A stretch of 64,000 bases of DNA from Phytoactinopolyspora halotolerans (GCF_010550675.1 NZ_JAAGOA010000003.1:186001-250000), one strand, 5' to 3'; shown: positions 19,401-27,984, numbered from the stretch's first letter. Notes: generated by a model not told the origin, from the letters alone. Numbers and translations: made by a program.

Positions 19401-20113
19401 GGTTGGATCGGCGCGGAGGTATCGATGACGTAGTCGACCTCAGCGGCGAACGCCGGCGAGGCTGACTTGGGTGAATTGTGGTTGGCGGCGAAAGGACCGA
19501 TGGACGTGACGTTCATCGATCGGGAGAAACTGCCCGCAGTGTTGAAGTTCTCGCCGTCGGCAGACCACTTGTAGGTCCACGTCGAGCCCGAGCGCGTCAC
19601 ACGAAGCCAGATTGAATCGGGCGAGGTCGTGATCGCTTTGCTGAGCATGCTCTTCGAACTGCCTGCCGTTGTGGAGGCGGCGAAGACGTAGAGCGACGAG
19701 CCATTGTGGTATGTGTCGAAACGTAGCCAGTTGCCGGCGTCCTGTTCGAATAACAGACCTTGCATCTGGAACTTGCCAGACGGGACGGAGTCGAACTTCG
19801 CTTCGATCTCGACGTCACCGTCTGGAACGTTCTGGACGGCACGCAGAGCGCGGTTGGTGCCCCATGGGTCGTGGGAAGTGCCCGCGGGCAAGGACAGTTC
19901 CAGTCGTGCGCTGGTTCCCGCACCAGCTACCCCTGACGTGCCGTCGCCGACAGGGTCGACGACTGTCCAGACTTCAGAATCGAGGCCCGCCGAGAAATCG
20001 TCCGACACGAATCCGGTGGTTGCCGCCGCGTTCGTGCTGTTCGCGATGAGCGCCGCTGCTGGAAGGAGCAGAGAGAGCACCAGCGCCGACGAGCGTCGTC
20101 TGAAGGTAGCCAT
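16496..20113 (-). CDS. Secreted multidomain SGNH-hydrolase protein with duplicated lectin-like domains
   Basis: 1205 residues. Signal peptide about 1-31. A DUF1349/concanavalin-like domain spans 35-232 and is repeated at about 607-804 with strong similarity (FDSVPS, QMQG, WTYSW/WTYKW, SIGPFAANHNSP). Between them lie an Asp-Pro linker (237-285), an SGNH/GDSL esterase domain (GDSIT with Ser295, GINDL at 382-386, DGLHPN with Asp469 and His472) and a fibronectin-III domain (about 505-595). After the second lectin-like domain comes an InlB-type bacterial repeat (815-883) and two further beta-sandwich regions. It is likely an exported glycan deacetylase or esterase that binds carbohydrate, acting on the surface polymer made by this locus. 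Confidence 0.82.
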   Translation of the reverse strand: MATFRRRSSALVLSLLLPAAALIANSTNAAATTGFVSDDFSAGLDSEVWTVVDPVGDGTSGVAGAGTSARLELSLPAGTSHDPWGTNRALRAVQNVPDGDVEIEAKFDSVPSGKFQMQGLLFEQDAGNWLRFDTYHNGSSLYVFAASTTAGSSKSMLSKAITTSPDSIWLRVTRSGSTWTYKWSADGENFNTAGSFSRSMNVTSIGPFAANHNSPKSASPAFAAEVDYVIDTSAPIQPDPEPDPDPTTDPEPDPDPTTDPEPDPDPTTDPEPDPDPTTDPEPDPDVVRIMPVGDSITRGATSAGSGIQGTYRYYLDDHLNDSEVDFDFVGPYDSHPAGDHLAEGEWDHDSLSVQGWTTGHLRDNIAAGVTDHDPDVVLLLIGINDLRGATITPEIAAERVDTAIARARNVKPDLAILIAEIPPDSMNTAKVTAYNAELRTLAANRTSGASPIHTVDMNTGYEVAVHAYDGLHPNAVGDRLIADRWAEALDTFLDVGDGPPETGDSTPPVISTVDVDMAPGTATITWQTNEPATSAVAHGATAAYGSGTISADSLVTDHTVTLPDLQPSSTYHYQVISTDESGNIATTADATFTTPDEGPHASSSVIRSDDFSNGLDDAVWTVVDPIGDGSWQVAGQGTDDAHLELTVPASTSHDAWGANRSLRAMQDVTNEDFEAEVRFDSVPSSKYQMQGVIVQQDASNWIRFDTYFDGTSLRVFAASTTGGSSAAKISKVIPAGATSMWLRVKRTGSTWTYSWSANGVSWTEAGSFTRALNVTSVGPFAANHNSPASASPAFTARVNYVIDTEDPDPPEPGNYTLTTQTIGQGSIVSTPDETSYPAGAMVELEAVPADGWSFTGWSGALSGASNPASVTMSSHTTVSATFVEDGQEPDPGDGPAIDVWNGNQQTFGANGRPQRWVNVLGNVSHPDGLSWLRFRLNGGPLRNLKIGPDLQRLQFAGDFNVELDYAELAGGANTVELIARSTSGVENSRTVTVTKESSTVPSLPFQVDWSDAAAINDVAQIVDGKWSINSGALRPTELGYDRVVALGDISWTDYQVTVPLTVHALGPDSGTPQSGAPLVGMGLRWPGHTTGSSGQPSTGFYPVGAYAWYRWQLTGRTELTGSGGTPLHRINHVSLPLGVPHVMKASVETVTGGYRYRYKMWPAAEPEPGWQMEIVYDGGTASGAVALIAHHVDASFGNVVIEPIQ
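19261..19402. repeat. 30-bp tandem repeat encoding the TTDPEPDPDP linker
   Basis: Four full 30-bp units plus a partial one, starting at 19261, 19291, 19321, 19351 and 19381, in frame inside the SGNH gene. They encode a 10-residue Asp/Pro/Glu linker. Copy number is likely to vary by slippage without changing the frame. Confidence 0.93.
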
Positions 20114-20154
20114 GATTTACCGTTTCCTCCCACACATGCGGGGCCAGGCGGTCA

Positions 20155-21360
20155 TCAGACCGTCACCACCTTAGCGACGACACCCAGCTGGGCGACTTGA
20201 TCGCAGATCTCGGCGTAGTAGACCGGGTTGGTGATCAGTACCTGGGATACCGCGCGGCCGGCCAGAGACTCGGGTAGCCCGACGCGGTGTCCAGCACCAG
20301 GCAGGTAGTGCCCGTCCTTGCGCGGATTCAGATCGACGACGGTGACCTGGCCATCGGGATCGACGGCGTTGACGAAGTTCACGCCCTTGGAGCCGGCACC
20401 CCACACCGCCAAGGACTCGCCGCGCTCTCGCAGTGTGACGACCTCGTCCTGCCAGCGGGCGACGGTCGACCGCCAGCGCTCGGCGAAGCTTCGAACCAGC
20501 GCGAGATGTGTCTCGACGTCGCCCGTGCGGCCGCTCGAGGACACGTCGGCACCGGTCCAGGTGGTGTCGGATGTGGTGATGCTGGACGAAGCGGCGTCGG
20601 GACGAGCACGCGCCTCGAGGGAGAGGAACTGCCCGTGGAAGGATCGGCGGAGCGAGACGATCTCGAAACCGCTACGCCTCACCAGTGCAGACAGTGATTC
20701 GGTGGAGAAGTACGAGACGTGCGGGTAGATGCAGTCCCAGAGCCCGTCAGGGCCGAAGTTGAACTCCGCCGACGGTACTTCGAAGTAGAACAACGCCTCT
20801 TGCGGAGCGGACTCCGCGAGTGACGCCAGCATCGCGGCCGGATGGTCCAGGTGCTCCAGCACATGCCGGCAGGCCAGCAGTTCATACTTCTCGACCTGGT
20901 CTCCTGGACTGAAGTAGTCCTGTACCAGTGTGACGCCCGGGATGGTGGTGTCTGGTGCGACGGTCGGGTCGTATCCGATTCCGGTGTTCCCGCCGGCCTC
21001 GCTCAGCGACGCGAGGAAGTCACCCTTGCCGGAGCCGATCTCCACCACGTGCTTGCCGCGGATGCCGCACTCGTCCACCAGCCGCGCCACCAGCTCGTCC
21101 GAGTACTGCTGGAACGTGGCGGAGAAGTGCAGCGAGTTGTCATAGCTGACGTCGTACTGGACGAGCGCCGGATCGAACGCAACGTTCTGCACATGGCCGC
21201 AGTCGAGGCATACGGCGAGGTCGAGGCGGCCACACACGGCGCCGCGCGCGGCCTCGCGCGTCGGGAAGAGCGCGCCGGTCAGCACCGGGGCGTCGCCCAG
21301 GTCGGCGACGGGATCCAGCCGGTCGTCACCGCATGCCAGACACGACGTCTGTGCCGTCAC
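20155..21360 (-). CDS. Sugar C-methyltransferase-like SAM enzyme (paralogue 1)
   Basis: 401 residues. An N-terminal zinc-type module has CLAC (about 8-11) and CLDCGHVQN (about 51), followed by a class I SAM domain with VVEIGSGKGDFLASL as motif I and CRHVLEHLDHP. The C-terminal domain contains VWGAGSKGVNFVN and ends in a Rossmann-like region with NPVYYAEI. This three-part architecture is that of TylC3/NovU-like NDP-hexose C-methyltransferases. It is last in a tightly packed operon with two paralogues (ATGA overlap at 21357-21360), an SDR and rfbF, pointing to a C-branched deoxysugar. Confidence 0.82.
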   Translation of the reverse strand: MTAQTSCLACGDDRLDPVADLGDAPVLTGALFPTREAARGAVCGRLDLAVCLDCGHVQNVAFDPALVQYDVSYDNSLHFSATFQQYSDELVARLVDECGIRGKHVVEIGSGKGDFLASLSEAGGNTGIGYDPTVAPDTTIPGVTLVQDYFSPGDQVEKYELLACRHVLEHLDHPAAMLASLAESAPQEALFYFEVPSAEFNFGPDGLWDCIYPHVSYFSTESLSALVRRSGFEIVSLRRSFHGQFLSLEARARPDAASSSITTSDTTWTGADVSSSGRTGDVETHLALVRSFAERWRSTVARWQDEVVTLRERGESLAVWGAGSKGVNFVNAVDPDGQVTVVDLNPRKDGHYLPGAGHRVGLPESLAGRAVSQVLITNPVYYAEICDQVAQLGVVAKVVTV

Positions 21361-22607
21361 ACCGCCTCCAAAGTGGTCTGCAGGTCCAGCCCGGCGAGGT
21401 CGTGGCCGATCTCGTCGAGGTATGCCGGGTTCATCGCGATCACCAGGTCAGGCTGGATCTCGGTCAGCTCCTTGGGCGCCACGATGCGGTGCCCGCTACC
21501 GGCCATGTACCGGCCGTGCTTGAACGGGTTGATGTCGACGGCGGCGTCGACCAGCGGAGCGTCGTCGCCCAGCGCGGCCAGGAACGCGACACCCTTGGAG
21601 CCGGATCCCCAGATGACGCTGCGACCGCCGGCGTCGGCCACCTCGCGCAGCCGCGTCTGCCAGCGGCCGATCATCTCCGCGTGCGCGGCGGCGAACCGAT
21701 CGGCGGCCTCCGACACCGCTGCGATGTCGTCCTCGATGAGCGCGAACACCGGGCTCAGGCCGCCCTCGCCGCTCGTCGTCGGGCGTGCCTCGATGATCAG
21801 GTACTGCTCGTCGTACGCGGTCCACTCGCGCAGGATCTCGAACCCGGTGCGCCGGAACAGCCGGGCCAGCGAGCCGGTGGTGAAGTACGAGCAGTGCTCG
21901 TAGTACACGTCCCAGAACGCGCCCTCGTCCAGCACCCGTCGCACGTCGGGCAGCTCGAACAACACGGCCGTGTCGGTGCGGTCCCCAATGGCGGCCCGCA
22001 CCGTCCGCATCCACTCCGCCACCGGTGCGATGTGCTCGAGGGTGTGCCGGCAGATCACCGCGTCGGCGTCGAGCTCGGGGTAGTCCTCCGGGAAGAACCC
22101 CTTCACCCAGGTCAATTTCTCCGCGACGTCGGCGTCGATGCGTTCCGGATGCACGCCCGGATCCACGCCGACGCCCGAGGCGACACCGGCCCGCACCATC
22201 TCGGCGAGGAACTCGCCCTTGCCGCAGCCGATCTCCACGACGCGCTTGCCGGCCAGGTCGTATCGCTGCACCCACTGTGCGGCCAGGTCGGCGATGAACT
22301 CCCGGAACAGTGGGGAGAACCCCTGCGTCTCCTCGTAGTCCGAGGAGTAGGCGTTGTGCGACGGATCGAACAGCCGGTTGAAGACGAAGCCGCACTCGGT
22401 GCACAGCGCCAGGTCCAGCTCACCGCGCGGGAACTCCAGCGCGGTCTGCTGGTCGTCCACCAGCAGGCAGCTGTGCACGGGGACGTCGCCGCACCGGTAG
22501 AACGCCCGTGTCGCGCCCGATCCGCACGCCGGACACGCCCCATGATCCTGAGCGCCGTGATCATGAGCACTTTCCGTGCTATATGGACGGTTACTGTTCA
22601 TGATCAT
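21357..22607 (-). CDS. Sugar C-methyltransferase-like SAM enzyme (paralogue 2)
   Basis: 416 residues. It has CPACG and CTECGFVFN zinc-ligand pairs, motif I VVEIGCGKGEFLAEM, CRHTLEHIAPV, the WGSGSKGVAFLA segment and a C-terminal NPAYLDEI region, closely parallel to the previous gene. The frame is open to 23228 inside the upstream gene; ATG 22607, whose ATGA overlaps the upstream stop, is preferred. The first 20 or so residues (rich in Ser, His, Asp, Asn) lack a counterpart in the paralogues and are encoded by a palindromic repeat at 22558-22606. Likely the same chemistry as its neighbours on a different sugar position or intermediate. Confidence 0.82.
   Translation of the reverse strand: MIMNSNRPYSTESAHDHGAQDHGACPACGSGATRAFYRCGDVPVHSCLLVDDQQTALEFPRGELDLALCTECGFVFNRLFDPSHNAYSSDYEETQGFSPLFREFIADLAAQWVQRYDLAGKRVVEIGCGKGEFLAEMVRAGVASGVGVDPGVHPERIDADVAEKLTWVKGFFPEDYPELDADAVICRHTLEHIAPVAEWMRTVRAAIGDRTDTAVLFELPDVRRVLDEGAFWDVYYEHCSYFTTGSLARLFRRTGFEILREWTAYDEQYLIIEARPTTSGEGGLSPVFALIEDDIAAVSEAADRFAAAHAEMIGRWQTRLREVADAGGRSVIWGSGSKGVAFLAALGDDAPLVDAAVDINPFKHGRYMAGSGHRIVAPKELTEIQPDLVIAMNPAYLDEIGHDLAGLDLQTTLEAV
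22558..22606. repeat. TGATCAT-bounded inverted repeat at a gene start
   Basis: Arms at 22558-22569 and 22595-22606 pair over 12 bases with one mismatch, and an inner CCGT/ACGG pair lies between them. It forms the 5' end of the methyltransferase frame. The same outer TGATCAT design occurs at 31023-31072 and 46494-46545. Confidence 0.7.
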
Positions 22608-23839
22608 GGGATCACTTCCGGGGTTGGGACGGGGCGGATGAACCGGCCGCCGCGCTGCCGGTACTCGTCCTGCTGCGCGAGGATCTCGTCGAGGAAGTTC
22701 CACGCCAGCACCAGCACGTAGTCCGGCTGCTCCTCCAGCAGCGCCTCCACCGGCCGGATCGGCACGTGCACACCCGGCATGAACTTGCCCTGCTTCCAGG
22801 TGTTCCGGTCGACGACGAAGTCCAGGATCTCGGTCCCGACGCCCAGGTAGTTCAGCATGGTGCTGCCCTTGGCCGCCGCCCCGTACGCCGCGATCGACGC
22901 GCCGTCGGCCTTGAGCCGGTCCAGCAACGTCAGCAGTTCGGACCTCGCGTCCTCCACCCGGTCGGCGAAGTCGGCGTAGTAGGCGAACCCCGCCACGCCT
23001 GCCGCCCGCTCCTCCGCCAGCATCCGGCGCGCGTCGGCCGAGATGTCCTCCCGCTTGCCGATATGCCAGCGCAGCGTGCCGCCGTGCAGGTCCGGGAAGT
23101 ACTCCACGTGGTTGAGGTACATGCCGTGCCGCCGCACCAGCGCGTCCACCGACGTGCACGAGTAGTAGCAGAAGTGCTCGTGGTAGATGGTGTCGAACTC
23201 GCCGTGGTCCACCAGGTCCTTCACCCACGGGTTCTCCACAGTGATCACGCCGTCGTCGGCGAGCAGCTCCGCCATGCCGCCGACGAAGTCGTTGAGCGCC
23301 GGCACGTGCGCCATCACATTGTTCGCGATGATCACGTCCGCCGGCCCATGCTCGGCGCGGATCCGTTTCGCCAGCTCCACGCCGAAGAACTCCTCGACGG
23401 TCGGCACACCGGCTTCGCGGGCGGCGGCCGCCTGGTCCGGCGCCGGGTCGACGCCCAGCACCCGCACCCCGTGCGGTGCGAAGTTGCGCAGCAGGTATCC
23501 GTCGTTGCTGGCCAGCTCCACGACGAAGCTCTCCGGTCCGAGCCCGCGGGCGGCGACCAGCCCGTCGACGTGCTCCCGTGCATGCCGCAACAGATGGTCG
23601 GAGAACGACGAGAAGTACAGATAGTTGTCCACGAACAGCCGCTCCGCCGGCACCTCCTCCAGGATCTGCACCAGCGCGCAGCCTGGGCAGAACGCGACGT
23701 CCAGCGGGAACGCCGGATCGACCTGGTCCAGTTGGTCCGCGGAAACGAGCGCGTCCGCCAGCGGCGTCTTACCCAGGGACAGGAACGGCTTGAGCCCGGC
23801 ACCGCCGCAGGAGCGGCACGGTGGCACCCGGTCATACAT
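22604..23839 (-). CDS. Sugar C-methyltransferase-like SAM enzyme (paralogue 3)
   Basis: 411 residues. CRSCGG near residue 8 and CPGCALVQ near 51 form the N-terminal metal module. The SAM domain shows [15 protein letters not shown] (motif I in the SNDGYLL form typical of TylC3-like C-3 methyltransferases), [14 protein letters not shown] and a YHEHFCYYS motif characteristic of these enzymes. The C-terminal part has [16 protein letters not shown]. It is the most canonical of the three paralogues. It overlaps the SDR gene by 8 bases and the next methyltransferase by 4. Expected reaction: SAM-dependent C-methylation of a keto-deoxy NDP-sugar. Confidence 0.87.
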   Translation of the reverse strand: MYDRVPPCRSCGGAGLKPFLSLGKTPLADALVSADQLDQVDPAFPLDVAFCPGCALVQILEEVPAERLFVDNYLYFSSFSDHLLRHAREHVDGLVAARGLGPESFVVELASNDGYLLRNFAPHGVRVLGVDPAPDQAAAAREAGVPTVEEFFGVELAKRIRAEHGPADVIIANNVMAHVPALNDFVGGMAELLADDGVITVENPWVKDLVDHGEFDTIYHEHFCYYSCTSVDALVRRHGMYLNHVEYFPDLHGGTLRWHIGKREDISADARRMLAEERAAGVAGFAYYADFADRVEDARSELLTLLDRLKADGASIAAYGAAAKGSTMLNYLGVGTEILDFVVDRNTWKQGKFMPGVHVPIRPVEALLEEQPDYVLVLAWNFLDEILAQQDEYRQRGGRFIRPVPTPEVIP

Positions 23840-24881
23840 GGTCGGCCCCCTTCTGCTGCACCACGCGCAGCTCGGAGTCGACCAACCCCTGCTCCTGCTG
23901 GGCGAGAATGTGCTTGATCCGCTGCAGATGCCCGCCGGTCAGCGTCGCCTCATTCAGCTCCACCTGCAGGTAGGCGTCGTACAGCTCCTCCACGCCGCGT
24001 CGCACCGTCCACTGCGGCTGGAACGTGGGCAACTCCCGCTCGATCAGCGAGCAGTCCACTCGGTAGTTGCGCTTGTCCGGGCCGGCCCCATCGGCGAAAC
24101 TCACCGTCGATCCGGGGATGACGTCGGCGACGATCTCGGCGACGTCGCGGATCCGGTACGTCTCATCGGTGCGCCCCACGTTGTACGCCTTGAGGTGCAC
24201 GAGCTCACGCGGCGCCTCGACGACGGCGAGGAACGCACGCGAGATGTCCTCGATGTGCACCAGCGGCCGCCACGGGCTGCCGTCGCTCTTGAGCAGCACC
24301 TGGCCGGTGGTGACGGCGTAGCCGACCAGGTTGTTCACCACCAGGTCTCCACGCAGCCGCGGCGAGACCCCGTAGGCGGTCGCGTTGCGCAGGAACGTCG
24401 GGCTGAAATCGTCGTCGGCGAGCTCGGTCAGGTCCCGCTCGCTGAACACCTTCGACTCGCCGTACGGCGTGACCGGCAGGAACTCGGCCGTCTCGTCCAG
24501 CACGTCGTCGCCGTGCGCGCCGTAGATGCTGCACGACGACGAGAACGCGAACCGCGTCACGCCGGCGGCCTTGGCCATCCGGGCGACGTGCAGCGTGGCG
24601 AGATGGTTGATGTCGTAGGTGGTCTCGGGGTTGAGGTCGCCCAACGGGTCGTTGGAGATCCCGGCCAGGTGGATCACCGCGTCGACGCCCTCGAAATGCT
24701 CTTCGCGCAGGTCGCGGATATCCAGCCACAGCTCGTGGTCGGGGCGCTCGAGCTCCGGGGTGAACCGGCACCGCGAGAACAGGCCGCTGTCGACGCCGAC
24801 CACCTCGTGGCCGGCGAGCTTGAACAGAGGCACCAGGACGGTGCCGATGTAGCCGTCGTGGCCGGTGACAAGAACACGCAT
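23832..24881 (-). CDS. NAD-dependent epimerase/dehydratase (extended SDR)
   Basis: 349 residues from ATG 24881, which has AGGA upstream and follows the rfbF stop by seven bases; the longer frame to 25121 is a shadow of rfbF. The N-terminal Rossmann motif [12 protein letters not shown] and a YGESK catalytic Tyr/Lys motif ([12 protein letters not shown]) with SSSCSIYG define an extended SDR of nucleotide-sugar metabolism. Position between a CDP-glucose-forming enzyme and C-methyltransferases suggests it oxidises, dehydrates or reduces the CDP-sugar. No typical CDP-glucose 4,6-dehydratase (rfbG) is visible in the window, so its exact step is open. Confidence 0.84.
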   Translation of the reverse strand: MRVLVTGHDGYIGTVLVPLFKLAGHEVVGVDSGLFSRCRFTPELERPDHELWLDIRDLREEHFEGVDAVIHLAGISNDPLGDLNPETTYDINHLATLHVARMAKAAGVTRFAFSSSCSIYGAHGDDVLDETAEFLPVTPYGESKVFSERDLTELADDDFSPTFLRNATAYGVSPRLRGDLVVNNLVGYAVTTGQVLLKSDGSPWRPLVHIEDISRAFLAVVEAPRELVHLKAYNVGRTDETYRIRDVAEIVADVIPGSTVSFADGAGPDKRNYRVDCSLIERELPTFQPQWTVRRGVEELYDAYLQVELNEATLTGGHLQRIKHILAQQEQGLVDSELRVVQQKGADHV

Positions 24882-24888
24882 TGCTGTC

Positions 24889-25662
24889 CTACTCCCAGGT
24901 CTTCCAGGGCGCGTTCTCGGTGCGCCACAACTCTTCGAGGATGTGCTTCTCGCGCATGGTGTCCATGCACTGCCAGAAGCCGTAGTGCCGGTAGGCCATG
25001 AGCTGCCCGTCCTTGGCCAGCTCTTCGAGCGGTTCCTTCTCGAACTGGGTGTCGTCGCCGGCGATGTAGTCGAAGACGGCCGGCTCCAGGACGAAGAACG
25101 CGCCGTTGATCCAGCCCTCACCGATCTGCGGCTTCTCTGAGAACTCGACGATCTGATCGCCGTCGGTCACCAGGTGCCCGTAGCGGGCCGGCGGGCGGAC
25201 CGCGGTGAGCGTGGCGATCTTGCCGTGTGAGCGGTGGAACTCCAGCAACGTGTCGATGTTCACGTCGCTGACGCCGTCACCCCAGGTGAGCAGGAACGTC
25301 TCGTCGCCCACCCACGGCTGCAGCCGCTTGATCCGGCCGCCGGTGTTGGTCGACTCGCCGGTGTCGACGACGTTGACCGTCCAGTCCTCGTCGGTGTCGC
25401 GGCGGTGCAGCGTCACCTCGCCGTGCCGTGGCCGGACCGTCACGTCCGAGGCGAGCGTCGCGTAGTCCAGCATCCAGCGCTTGATGACCTCGCCCTTGTA
25501 ACCGGCGGCGATGACGAACTCGCTGTACCCGTAGCGCAGGTAGTGGCGCATGATGTGCCAGAGGATGGGCCGTCCGCCGATCTCCACCATCGGTTTCGGC
25601 TTGATCACCGTCTCCTCGGCGAGGCGGCTACCCAGGCCACCCGCAAGTATCCCCGTTTTCAT
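24889..25662 (-). CDS. rfbF: Glucose-1-phosphate cytidylyltransferase
   Basis: 257 residues, the usual length. [28 protein letters not shown] is the RfbF nucleotide-binding signature, followed by [26 protein letters not shown] and the C-terminal [10 protein letters not shown] block, all strongly conserved in this enzyme. It converts glucose-1-phosphate and CTP to CDP-glucose, the entry to CDP-deoxysugars. ATG 25662 is preceded by AGGGGGG three bases away and overlaps the GT4 stop (ATGA). It is second in the operon GT4-rfbF-SDR-three methyltransferases. Confidence 0.95.
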   Translation of the reverse strand: MKTGILAGGLGSRLAEETVIKPKPMVEIGGRPILWHIMRHYLRYGYSEFVIAAGYKGEVIKRWMLDYATLASDVTVRPRHGEVTLHRRDTDEDWTVNVVDTGESTNTGGRIKRLQPWVGDETFLLTWGDGVSDVNIDTLLEFHRSHGKIATLTAVRPPARYGHLVTDGDQIVEFSEKPQIGEGWINGAFFVLEPAVFDYIAGDDTQFEKEPLEELAKDGQLMAYRHYGFWQCMDTMREKHILEELWRTENAPWKTWE

Positions 25663-26975
25663 TGTCCCCCCTCCGTGGCTCCGGCCGGCGGAACCCGTCC
25701 GGCCGTCGGAGCCGCTGTCAGTTCGTGATACATCGCGACATAGGCCCGCGCCTGCTCAGGCCAGGCGAAGAGCCGCTCGATGCGCAGCCGTCCGATCAAT
25801 GCCATCTGGCGGCGGCGGTTCGGATCGTCCACGAGTGCGGCGATGGTCTTGGCCATCGCGTCCGGGTCGCCGTCCGGCACGTACTCGGCCGCCGGGCCGG
25901 CGCACCGGCGCGTCTCGCGGAGATCGGTGCTGACCACCGGCACGCCGTGCGCCATGTACTCCAGCGTCTTGTTCATGGTGGAGCGGTGGTTGAACTCGCA
26001 CGGCGGATCCGGTGTGACGCCGATGTCCGCAGTGGACAGCCAGCGGCCCAGTTCGGCCTGGTCGACCCGTCCGGTGAAGGTGGTGAACTCCTGGACGCCC
26101 AGCCGTTCGCGCTGCTGCAGCAGGGCATCCAGGCTGTCCCCGTAGCCCAGCAACGCGAAGTGGCAGTCGTCGCGGCCGAGGTTGTGGACGTAGTGCGCGA
26201 TCGCGTCGAGCAGCCGGTCCACGCCGTCCTGCGGTCCCATGATCCCGACGTAGCAGACCAGTCGGCGCCGACCGTTCCGCAGCGACGGGTCGATCGGTCC
26301 ACGGACCATCGCGGCCGGATCCGGCGAGCTCATGACGACGGCGGTCCGCTCGGGCGGGACGTGTCCGCGCTCGACGGCGATCTCCTGGTACGACGGGTTG
26401 GGGGAGACCACCCGGTCAGCGACGGCGTAGGTGGCCCGCTCCAGCAGGAGCAGCACCCGATGCAGCAGACCGCGCCGGCCGAACCTGGCCTCGTACACCT
26501 CGGGGCAGAGATCGTGCTGGTCATAGACGAACTTCTTGCCGCGCAGCTTCCAGAGCAGGCCGAGCAGCCAGTAGGTGTCCGGCGGGTTGCAGGCCTGCAG
26601 GACGTCGAAACCTTCGGCGCGCGCGGTGCGGACCGACAGCCGTGCCGTCCGCAGCCAGCAGACCACGAACTCGCGGACGTAGCTGAGCAGCCCCGACGTC
26701 GCCGGCGGCGCCGGATAGGAGCGGACCGTCGCGCCGTCGAGGTCGAACTCGTCCGGTTCCTCCGGCCCTTCCTTCGGGCAGATGACGGTGACGTCGTAGC
26801 CCGCACTGATCAGCGCCCGGCACTCCGACCGCACACGGCGATCGAAGCGCAGCGGGATGTTCTGCACGACGATCAGCACGCGTGGGCGGCGTCGTCCGCC
26901 GTCGCCGCCCACCGGTGTGTCGACCGCTTCTGGTCCGCGTCGCTGTCCGCGTATCGCGGTGACCAAACCCCCCAT
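25659..26975 (-). CDS. Family 4 glycosyltransferase
   Basis: 438 residues with a GT-B fold. The N-terminal half begins RPRVLIVVQNIPLRFDRRVRSECRAL and contains YDQHDLCPEVYEARFG; the C-terminal donor domain has VCYVGIMGPQDGVDRLLDAI, LLGYGDSLDALL, and RSTMNKTLEYMAHGVPVVSTD with the conserved Glu of the EX7E region. It is first in the operon; AGGGGGG lies four bases before ATG 26975. It probably transfers the sugar produced by the downstream enzymes. Confidence 0.88.
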   Translation of the reverse strand: MGGLVTAIRGQRRGPEAVDTPVGGDGGRRRPRVLIVVQNIPLRFDRRVRSECRALISAGYDVTVICPKEGPEEPDEFDLDGATVRSYPAPPATSGLLSYVREFVVCWLRTARLSVRTARAEGFDVLQACNPPDTYWLLGLLWKLRGKKFVYDQHDLCPEVYEARFGRRGLLHRVLLLLERATYAVADRVVSPNPSYQEIAVERGHVPPERTAVVMSSPDPAAMVRGPIDPSLRNGRRRLVCYVGIMGPQDGVDRLLDAIAHYVHNLGRDDCHFALLGYGDSLDALLQQRERLGVQEFTTFTGRVDQAELGRWLSTADIGVTPDPPCEFNHRSTMNKTLEYMAHGVPVVSTDLRETRRCAGPAAEYVPDGDPDAMAKTIAALVDDPNRRRQMALIGRLRIERLFAWPEQARAYVAMYHELTAAPTAGRVPPAGATEGGQ

Positions 26976-27004
26976 GGTGCCCCCCTCGACAGGCCTGGAG
27001 CGTC

Positions 27005-27523
27005 CTAGCCGCTGAGCGGCTCCTCAGACTCCGCGCCGGCTCTTCGAGACATGGCGTATGCGACCGCGCCCCCCAGCGCGAGTGCACCGCCGATGCCGGC
27101 GACGGTGGCGGCGTCGGAAGCACCCGTGTCCGGGAGCGCCGCCGTCGTGTCGTCGTCGCTCGGCTTGTCGCCGGGCTTCTTGCCTTCCGGCTTGTCCGGC
27201 TTGTCCGGCGGCTTGGTCGATGGAGGCTGCGTGCCCGGCGGCTGCGTCGACGGTGGCTGCGTGCCCGGCGGCTTGGTCGACGGTGGCTGCGTGCCCGGCG
27301 GCTCGCTTGGTGGCGGCTCAGTCCGTGGCGGCTCGCTCGGTGGCGGCGGCGGTGGTTTGGGCGGTTCGGTCGGCGGCGGCTGCGGGCCGCTCGGCGACGC
27401 AGCGTGTGCCGGCGTCAGCGCGATGGCCGTCACCGTCGGCGCCACCCATGCGGCCCCACCGGCCGTAAGTCCGGTGGCCAGCACCCTTCTCCGGCTAATA
27501 CCAGAAGAACTCGTATCTGCCAT
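27005..27523 (-). CDS. Proline-rich LPXTG-anchored wall protein
   Basis: 172 residues. The start carries a twin-arginine-like motif (SRRRVLATG, about 10-18) and a hydrophobic segment ending AHAAS, a Tat-type or twin-Arg-like signal peptide. Residues 45-110 are repeats of PPGTQPPST/PPSEPP. Then come a Lys/Asp-rich stretch, the sorting signal LPDTG (130-134), a hydrophobic anchor and the basic tail RRAG. Sortase would link it to peptidoglycan as an extended polyproline stalk without an enzymatic domain. No sortase gene is in the window. G6 lies nine bases before ATG 27523. Role in anchoring or spacing surface polymer is inferred. Confidence 0.75.
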   Translation of the reverse strand: MADTSSSGISRRRVLATGLTAGGAAWVAPTVTAIALTPAHAASPSGPQPPPTEPPKPPPPPPSEPPRTEPPPSEPPGTQPPSTKPPGTQPPSTQPPGTQPPSTKPPDKPDKPEGKKPGDKPSDDDTTAALPDTGASDAATVAGIGGALALGGAVAYAMSRRAGAESEEPLSG

Positions 27524-27678
27524 TTACTCATGCCCCCCAAGGCAATATCGCACGCCCCCCGTGCGACGCGAGTCATGCTACGGCAAACGAGGGCATTTGT
27601 CGCCACAAGTCCTTTCACGGCCCATTTCGTTTGCGCAAGCGTGACGTTCTCGGACGACTTGGCCGTATGCTGCTGGTT
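27524..27678. promoter_or_regulatory. Divergent promoter region, LPXTG protein / PqqD-like gene
   Basis: 155-bp divergent gap with two C6 runs (G6 on the minus strand) about 20 bases apart. No confident promoter boxes. Confidence 0.4.
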
Positions 27679-27984
27679 ATGGCAGACAGTGTGCCTATGG
27701 CCGACCCCTCGGTCCGTGAGATGGAGATCGATGGGGATATCACGCTGTTTCACGCCGCCACGCAGACCGCCCTTGTGCTCAACGGGACCGCCAGCGATGT
27801 GTGGCGGCTGATCGACGGCGAACGCACGCTGGAGGAGATCGTCGCGGCGCTCGACCAGGCGTATGACGCGGACCCGGAAACCGTCCGCGCCGGTGTCGAC
27901 TCCGCGCTGACGCAACTGCGCGAGCACGGCCTGCTCGCCAGCGGCAACTCCAGCATCAGCACCAACACCAGCAGCGGACGCTGA
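27679..27984 (+). CDS. PqqD-like RiPP recognition element protein
   Basis: About 101 residues from ATG 27679 (27667 is out of frame; 27631 and 27697 are in-frame alternatives). The core EIDGDITLFHAATQTALVLNGTASDVWRLIDGERTLEEIVAALDQAYD is a PqqD/RRE fold: beta-hairpin followed by winged helices. PqqD domains bind leader peptides of RiPPs, and stand-alone forms also occur next to HprK-like proteins in surface-glycan loci. The HprK-like gene follows after 12 bases. The C-terminus is a short Ser/Asn/Thr-rich tail. No precursor peptide is visible beside it. Confidence 0.78.
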   Translation: MADSVPMADPSVREMEIDGDITLFHAATQTALVLNGTASDVWRLIDGERTLEEIVAALDQAYDADPETVRAGVDSALTQLREHGLLASGNSSISTNTSSGR

